From: Methanofollis fontis
GTDB taxonomy: Archaea; Halobacteriota; Methanomicrobia; Methanomicrobiales; Methanofollaceae
Reading direction: 5' to 3'
Assembly (NCBI RefSeq): GCF_004297185.1
Contig: NZ_PGCL01000006.1
Location: 1-60,937 of the forward strand
Length of the DNA stretch: 60,937 nucleotides
The notes below the pieces were generated by a model. The model did not search any database and had not been told where the DNA came from. It was given only the letters and a program-made list of their open reading frames with translations. How positions within the stretch are numbered: position 1 is the stretch's first letter; every line of letters begins with the position of its first letter. Made by a program: the position numbers and the translations under genes. Shown here piece by piece: positions 1 to 9,000 of this stretch.

Positions 1-3000
1 CGAGCTGCTGGACGAGCGTAAAGGAGACTTCCTCGGTCTCGTCCTTGGAGAGGGTGACGACTTCCGTTGCCGGGTCGTATCCGTCCAGTTCAACCGTCAC
101 ATTGTAGGTCCCGACCGGTTTGTCTGCGAGGGTAGCATTCGTGAGGTCGCCGGTTGCGGTTCCGTTCAGGTAGACCGCTGCCCCCGAGGGCGTGGAGTTG
201 ATCTGCAGCGTCCCGAGCTGCTGGACGAGAGTGAAACTCACCGTTTCTGTCTGATTTGATGATACCGTGACGTTCTGAGTTTCTGAATCATATCCGCTCA
301 TTGCGACTGTTACATTGTAGATCCCGGTATCGAGATCGCTCAACGTCGCATTCGTGACCGATGCGTTCAGCACACCGTCAAGATAGATGGCGGCACCCGC
401 AGGCGAGGAATTGATCTGCAGACCGCCGGTCTGGCGCACGAGGTCGAAGGTGACGAGTGTTGTGGCATTGTTCGAGACCGTCACCGAATCGTTCACGGCG
501 GTCTCGTAATCGTCCAGCACCAGCGTGACATTGTAGGTGCCGGTATCGAGATTGCTAAGGGTCGCATTCGTGACCGAAGCGTTCAGCACACCGTCAAGGT
601 AGATGCTCGCTCCCGCGGGCGTGGAGTTGATCTGCAGACCGCCGGTCTGGTGGACGAGATCGAATGAGACCTGGGTCGTCTCATTGTACGAGACCGTCAC
701 CGACTCGTTCACGGCGGTCTCGTAGTCCTCCAGCACCACCGTCACATTATAGGTACCTGTGCCAAGAGCGCTCAGGGTCGCATTCGTGACCGAGGCGTTC
801 AGCACGCCGTCGAGGTAGATGCTTGCACCGGAAGGTGTTGAGTTAATCTGTAAACCCCCGGTCCGGCGCACGAGGTCGAAGAAGACAGACGTCGTTTCGT
901 TGCCTGTCACGGCGACTGACTCATTCACTCCGGTCTCGTAACCGTCCAGCACCACCGTGACGTTGTATAGGCCCTCAGGCATGTCCGGGAAGGTGGCATT
1001 GGTTACCTCTGCTGAGTCAACACCATTGAGGGTGACGGATGCCCCTGCCGGAGCCGAGGTGACCGCAATGGTGCCGGTGCTATACGACTGCCACTGGAAG
1101 ATCGGGTACTGACCCTTGTAGGTAAATGCACGCCAGATCTTTGTCGAATCGGCGCTGGTGCTGATGTTACCCGTAGACCAGTTCAGACCGTCGTCAGGCG
1201 TATCCCCGGTGAGGAAATCGATGTCCCGGAACTTCGTCGGATCGGAAACGTATGTGCCGTTGAAACAATCGCCGCCATTATAGTGCCGGTAACAGTTGGT
1301 GACGGTGCCGTCCTCATTTAACCCGATAAGACCGCCGGACTGATACAGAGCATTACCTGCGCCCGTTGCATAGCAGTTCGTGAGGGTGCCATCAGCCATT
1401 ATACCCACAAGACCGCCGGCATAACACGCACCGGCAGTGGCATTGCCTGTCGCATAGCTGTTGGTGACGGTGCCCCCTTCCATCAGACTCACAAGACCGC
1501 CGGCATAATACGTACCGGCAGTGGCAGTGCCTGTTGCATAGCTGTTGGTGATGCTGCCACCAACAGCCATTCCCCCCACAAGACCGCCGGCACCATTTTC
1601 GGCAGTGGCAGTGCATGTTGCATAGCAGTATGTGATGGTGCCATCTGTTACACCCACAAGGCCGCCAACAGCCTCAGATCCACTGACACTGCCTGTTGCA
1701 GAACAGTTTATCATACTGCCTTCACTTGCACCGGCAAGGATTCCCACATTGGCTTTTCCCTGAACGCCACCGGTTCCGGTCGCAACGCTGAGATTGGTAA
1801 TCTCTGCACCTGAACCGAGGTACCCGAAGAGGCCGATACTGTTAAAACCGCTTTTATCGATCGTAAATTCGCTGATGGTGTGGCCCCGACCGTCAAACGT
1901 TCCGGTGAAATAATAATCTGAACTGCTCCCGTTCCCGATCGTCTCCGTCGGGCTTCCTTCGGAGAGAGAGATGTCATTGGTCACGATGAAATGCTTGTCC
2001 CAGTTGGCGGAATCGGTCGAGAGATAGATGACATCGTCCCGGGTGCTGATCTGGTAGGGATTTGCCGCCGTGCCGTTGCCGCCGCTGTACAGCTGGACGA
2101 GGGTAAATGCAGCGGTCTCGGTCTCACCGGCACCGAGAGTGATTTCCAGAGATGCCGGAGTAGTAATATGCCCGTCACGTTCGGCCGTGACAGTATACGT
2201 GCCAGCGGGCATATCAGACAACGTCGCATTGGTCTGACTTCCGGTGGCGACGCCGTTCAGGGAGACGGACGCACCTGCCGGAGCTGAGGCGACCGCAATA
2301 GTGCCGGTGCCGAATGACTGCCACTGGAAGATCGGATACTGACTCTTGTAGGTATATGCCCGCCAGATCTTTGTCGAATCGGCGCTGGTGCTGATGTTAC
2401 CCGTAGACCAGTTCAGACCGTCGTCAGGCGTATCCCCGGTGAGGAAATCGATGTCCCGGAACTTCGTCGGATCAGAAACATAGGTGCCGTCAAGACAATC
2501 GCCGCCATTATAGTGCCGGTAACAGTTGGTGATGGTGCCAGCGCTGCCTCCAATAAGACCGCCGGCATGAGACTGAGCATTCCCGGCGCCCGTTGCATAA
2601 CAATTTTTGATGGCGCCATCGCTTCCCCCAACAAGACCACCGGCACCAATCGCGCTGGTAGTATTGCCTGTTGCGTAACAGTTTGTGATGGTGCCGCGAT
2701 TGTAACCCGCAAGCCCGCCGGCAAAATCCGTCCCGGCATCGGCATTCCCGGTTGCATAGCAGTTTAGCGCGTTGCCACCAAATATCGAACCCGCAAGCCC
2801 GCCGGCAAACATATCTCTGGCAGTGGCATTGCCTGTTGCATAACAGTTTGTGATGGTGCCGCTGATGTCGCTATGCCCAACAAGCCCGCCGGCATTATCC
2901 GTCCCGGCATCGGCATTCCCGGTTGCAGAACAGTTTGTGATGGTGCCACCATTGTTATACCCGGCGAGCCCGCCGGCACAGCTCTCGTCGGCAGTGGCAT

Positions 3001-6000
3001 TCCCGGTTGCAGAACAGTTTGTGATGGTGCCGTTATTGTAACCCGCAAGCCCGCCGGCATAATCCGTCTCGGCATCGGCATTCCCGGTTGCAGAACAGTT
3101 TGTGATGGTGCCAGTGCTGCCTCCAACAAGACCGCCGGCACCATTTTTGCCAGTGGCATTCCCGGTTGCATAACAGTTTGTGATGGTGCCAGTGCTGCCT
3201 CCAACAAGCCCGCCGGCAATACCCTTGTCGGTAGTGGCATTCCCGGTTGCAGAACAGTTGGTGATGGTGCCACCATTGTTATACCCGGCTAGGACACCGA
3301 CCCAGCTATTTCCGGTTACGCCAGCGTCACCGGCGGTGATTCCCAGGTTCTTAATCTCTGCACCCGTACCAACATACCCAAAAAGACCGCCGTGATCAAC
3401 ACCGGTTTTATTCAGGGTGAAATTGCTGATGGTATGGCCCTGCCCACCAAACGTTCCGGTGAACGGGACTGTGATGTTGCCGATGGGTGCGGAGGGCTGA
3501 CCGGATGTAAGAGTGATGTCATTATCCACGACAAAGTGCTTCCCGGCCCAGTCCTCCGGGACAGACACGAGTTCCTCGATATCCGCACTCGAGGTTATCC
3601 GGTAGGGGCTTGCTGCGGTTCCGTTCCCGCCGCTGTATCTGGAGAATTCAAAGAGCACGTCTTCTGTTTCGTTGGACGAGAGCGTGACAGTCCGGGAGAG
3701 AGGGGCCAGATTGGTGCGTGCGACGGTGATGTTGTAGGTCCCGGTATTGATGTCACTGAGCGTTGTATTCGTGACACCGCTCACAGTGCCGTTCAGGTAG
3801 ATGGTCGCCCCTGCAGGAGTCGAATTGATCCGGAGATCTCCGGTCTGGTGGACAAGGTCGAAGGTGACCGGGGTCGTCTCATTGTTCGAGACCGTCACCG
3901 AATTGTTCACGGCGGTCTCGTAGTCCTCCAGTACCAGCGTCACATTATAGGTGCCGGTATCGAGATCACCCAGCGTCGCATTGGTGACACCGCTCGCAGT
4001 GCCGTTCAGGTAGATGGCGGCACCCGCGGGCGAGGAATTGATCTGCAGACCGCCGGTCTGGCGCACGAGGTCGAAGGTGACGAGCGTTGTGACATTGTTC
4101 GAGACCGTCACCGATTCGTTCACGGCGGTCTCGTAGTCCTCCAGCACCAGCGTGACATTGTAGGTGCCGGTATCGAGATTGCTCAGGGTCGCATTCGTGA
4201 CCGAGGCGTTCAGCACACCGTCGAGATAGATGCCCGCCCCCGCGGGCGAGGAGTTGATCTGCAGACCGCCGGTCTGGTGCACGAGGTCGAATGAGACCTG
4301 GGTCGTCTCATTATACGAGACCGTCACCGAATCGTTCACGGCGGTCTCGTAGTCGTCCAGCACCACCGTCACATTATAGGTACCTGTGCCAAGAGCGCTC
4401 AGGGTCGCATTCGTGACCGATGCGTTCAGCACGCCGTCGAGATAGATGGCTGCTCCCGCCGGGGTCGAGTTTACCTGCAGCGTCCCGACCTGAGCAATCA
4501 AACTGAAGTTGACGGATGCCGTTGCATCACTGGCAAGGGTAATGCTCTGATATCCGGTATCGTACCCGGATTTTGTTGCGGAAACATTGTATGTTCCTGC
4601 AGGAATCGAAGAGAGTGTTGCATTGGTCTCGCTCCCGGTGGCGACGCCGTTCAGGGAAATGTTCGCACCGTCAGGCGTCGAGTTTACCTGGATCGTACCG
4701 GTGCCGAACGACTGCCACTGGAAGATCGGGTACTGACCCTTGTAGGTAAATGCCCGCCAGACCTTTGATGAATCGTCGCCGGTGCTGATGATATCCGTGG
4801 ACCACTTCAGACCGTCGTTCGGCGCAGTGCCGGTGAGGAAGGCGATGTCCCTGAACTTCGTCAGATCGGAAACATATGTGCCTTCACGACAATCGCCGCC
4901 GTCATAGTGCCGGTAACAGTTAGAGGTGCCGCCGTATTCGTGGTACTCCCCGACAAGCCCGCCGGCAGATGTACTGGCAGTGGCAGTCCCGGTTGCATAA
5001 CTGTTACTGATGAATAAATAGAGCCACCCGACAAGCCCGCCGGCATAATCACCATCAGCAGTGGCGGTCCCGGTTGCATAGCAGTTGGTGATGCTGCCAT
5101 AGCTATACCCGACAAGCCCGCCGGCATAATTCGTCCCGGCAGTGGCAGTCCCGGCTGCATAACAGTTTGTGATGGTGCCACCGTTCCACCCGACAAGCCC
5201 GCCGGCATAATCACCATCAGCAGTGACATTCCCGGTTGCAGAACATTTGGTGATGGTTTTGGTGGTGCCTTTGCTATACCCAACAAGACCGCCGGCAAAG
5301 CCGCTGGCAGTGGCAGTCCCGGTTGCAGAACAGTTGGTGATTGTGCCTTCGCTATTCCCGATAAGCCCGCCGGCATAATTCGTCACGGCATCAGCATTCC
5401 CGGTTGCATAACAGTTGGTGGTGGTGCTGGTGGCGCCTTTGCTATACCCAACAAGACCGCCGGCATTGCTCCCGCCGGCAGTGGCAGTCCCGGTTGCAGA
5501 ACAGTTTCCGATGGCGACCTCGTAGCCATACCCAACAAGACCACCGGCATTGTGAGCCCCGGCATTGGCACTCCCGGTTGCAGAACAGTTGGTGATGGGG
5601 CCTATGGTATACCCGGCAAGAACGCCGGCATTACTGGCGCTGGCAGTGGCAGTCCCGGCTGCAGAACAGTTGGTGATGTTACCATAATTGTTGCGACCAG
5701 CAAGGACCCCTACAGAAGTCTGTCCGGATACACCGGCGTCACCGGCGGTGACTCTGAGATTCCTGATCTCCGCACCGGTACTCAGATACCCAAAGAAACC
5801 GACATTATCAACACCGGTTTTAGCAATCGTAAAATCGCTGATGGTATGGCCCTGCCCGTCAACATTCCCGGTGAATGTCGTGCCGCTGTTCCCGATTGTC
5901 TCCGCCGGACTTCCTTCAGCGAGGGAGATGTCATTTGTGACGATGAAATGCTTGTCCCAGTTGACAGAATCATTTGAGAGATAGATGACATCCTCCCGGG

Positions 6001-9000
6001 TGCTGATCTGGTAGGGATTCGCCGCGGTGCCATTGCCGCCGCTGTACAGCGGGACCAGGGTAAATGCAGCGGTTTCGGTCTCACCGCTTAAGATGGTCAC
6101 GTTCCTGAATCTGGGTGAGGAAATATAGCCGTCAAGTTCAACGGTCACGTTGTAGGTGCCTGGCAGATAATTGCTGAAGGTGGCGTTGGTGTAATTGCCG
6201 GTGCTGCTGCCATTAATGGAGATCAGGGCACCTGCCGGAGTGGAGTTGACCTGCAGCGTTCCGACCTGTTGGACGAGGGTGAAGTTGACAGATGCTGTTT
6301 CATCACCGGCAAGGGTAATGCTCTGATACCCGGTATCGTACCCGGATTTTGCTGCGGAAACATTGTATGTCCCCGCAGGAATCGAAGAGAGCGTTGCATT
6401 GGTCTCGCTCCCGGTGGCGACGCCGTTCAGGGAAATGTCCGCACCGTCAGGCGTCGAGTTTACCCGGATTGTACCGGTGCCGAATGACTGCCACTGGAAG
6501 ATCGGATACAGACTCTTGGAGGTAAATGCCCGCCAGATCTTTGATGAATCAGCATCGGTGCTGATGATATCCGTGGACCATTTCAGACCGTCGTTCGGCG
6601 TAGTGCCGGTGAGAAACGCAATGTCCCGGAACGTCGTCAGATCGGAAACATATGTGCCGTCAAGACTATCGCTGCCGTTATAGTGCCGGTAACAGTTGGT
6701 GATGGTGCCCCAGTTCTCCCCGACAAGCCCGCCGGCATATTCATTCCCGGCAGTGGCATTCCCGGTTGCATAACAGTTGGTGATGGTGCCAGATTGGAGA
6801 AGTCCAACAAGCCCGCCGGCAAACCTACTCCCGGCATCGGCATTCCCGGTTGCATAACAGTTTGTGATGGTGCCTTCGACGTTATTCCCAACAAGACCAC
6901 CGGCAAGATTACCAGTGCCGGTTGTGGCATTCCCGGTTGCATAACAGTTGGTGATGCTGCCTCCGCTGTTATACCCGACAAGACCACCGGCAAGATAATC
7001 ACTGGCAGTGACGCTCCCGGTTGCATAACAGTTCGTGAGGCTACCCTTACTGTATCCGGCAAGGACACCGACATAGCACTTTCCGGTTACGCCGGCGTCA
7101 CCGGCGGTGATTCCCAGGTTCTTAACCTCTGCACCCGAACCAACCCATCCAAAAAGGCCGACATAATCAACGCCGGATTTATTCAGGGTGAAATCGCTGA
7201 TGGTATGGCCCTGCCCGTCAAAATTCCCGGTGAATCTCGTGCCGCTGTTCCCGATCGTCTCGGTCGGGCCTCCTTCGGAGAGGGAGATGTTCGCGGTCAC
7301 GATGAAATGCTTGTCCCAGTTGACAGAATCATTTGAGAGATAGATGACATCGTTCCGGGTGCTGATCTGGTAGGGATTCGCCGCGGTGCCATTGCCGCCG
7401 CTGTACAGCGGGACAAGGGTAAATGCAGCGGTTTCGGTCTCACCGCTAAAGATGGTCACGTTCCTGAATCTGGGTGAGGAAATATAGCCGTCAAGTTCAA
7501 CGGTCACGTTGTAGGTGCCTGGCAGATAATTGCTGAAGGTGGCGTTGGTGTAATTGCCGGTGCTGCTGCCATTAATGGAGATCAGGGCACCTGCCGGAGT
7601 GGAGTTGACCTGCAGCGTTCCGACCTGTTGGACGAGGGTGAAGTTGACAGATGCTGTTTCATCACCGGCAAGGGTAATGCTCTGATACCCGGTATCGTAC
7701 CCGGATTTTGCTGCGGAAACATTGTATGTCCCCGCAGGAATCGAAGAGAGCGTTGCATTGGTCTCGCTCCCGGTGGCGACGCCGTTCAGGGAAATGTCCG
7801 CACCGTCAGGTGTCGAGTTTACCCGGATTATACCGGTGCCGTACGACTGCCACTGGAAGATCGGGTACTGACCCTTGGAGGTAAATGCACGCCAGACCTT
7901 TGTCAAATCGGCGCTGGTGCTGATGTTACCCGTAGACCATCCCAGACCGTCGTTCGGCGTAGTGCCGGTGAGGAAATCGATGTCCCTGAACGTCGTCAGA
8001 TCAGATACATATGTGCCGTTGAAACACCCGCCGCTATTATAGTGCCGGTAACAGTTGGTGAGGGTGCCAGAAAAAACATATCCGACAAGACCGCCGGTAT
8101 TACTCCCACCGGCAGTGGCACTCCCGGTTGCATAACTATTGGTGATGGCGCCCATGTTCTCCGCAACAAGACCGCCGGCATAATCATTCCTGGCAGTGGC
8201 ATTCCCGGTTGCATAACAGTTGGTGATGCTGCCATCAGATCTGATTGACCCGGCAAGACCGCCGGCACAATCATACCCGGCAGATGCATTCCCGGTTGCA
8301 TAACAGTTGGTGATGCTGCCATAACTTTGCCCGACAAGACCGCCGGCATATTCATCCCCGGCAGTGACATCCCCGGTTGCAGAACAATTGGTTATACTGG
8401 AACTGCCACAAGAGCCAACAAGACCGCCGGCCCAACTAGCCGTGACAGTGGCATCTCCGGTTGCAGAACAGTTGGTGATGGTGCCAGAATTGAAATACCC
8501 GACAAGACCGCCGGCCCAACTCTCCGTGGCAGTGGCATCCCCGGTTGCATAGCAGTTGGTGAGGGTGCCATCGCTTTCTCCAACAAGACCGCCGGCATAC
8601 TCATTGGCAGTGGCGCTCCCGGTTGCAGAACAGTTGGTGAGGGGGCCATGGCTTTCTCCAACAAGACCGCCGGCATAATCCCCGAAGGCTGTGGCATTCC
8701 CGGTTGCATAACAGTTGGTGAGGGTGCCCGTGTTGTAACCGGCAAGGACACCAACATTGTTTGATCCGGATACACCGGCGTCACCGGCGGTGATTCTGAG
8801 ATTCGAGATCTCCGCCCCGGAATCAACGTACCCAAAGAACCCGATATACGAACCGAACCAATTAAAAATCGTAAATTCGCTGATGGTGTGGCCCTGCCCG
8901 TCAAAATTCCCGGTGAATTTCGTGCTGCTGTTCCCGATCGTCGCCGTCGGGCTTCCGTCAGCGAGGGAGATGTCTGTTGTGACGATGAAATGCTTGTCCC

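Noticed and set aside
2764-3276. Open minus-strand frame offset from the giant gene, rich in Met/Pro/Leu repeats (and several like it, on both strands, across 1700-10400)
   Set aside because: These are shadows of the GLUG repeats: the true frame gives consistent GLUG and PEGA motifs across block boundaries, the shadows only periodic low-complexity text.
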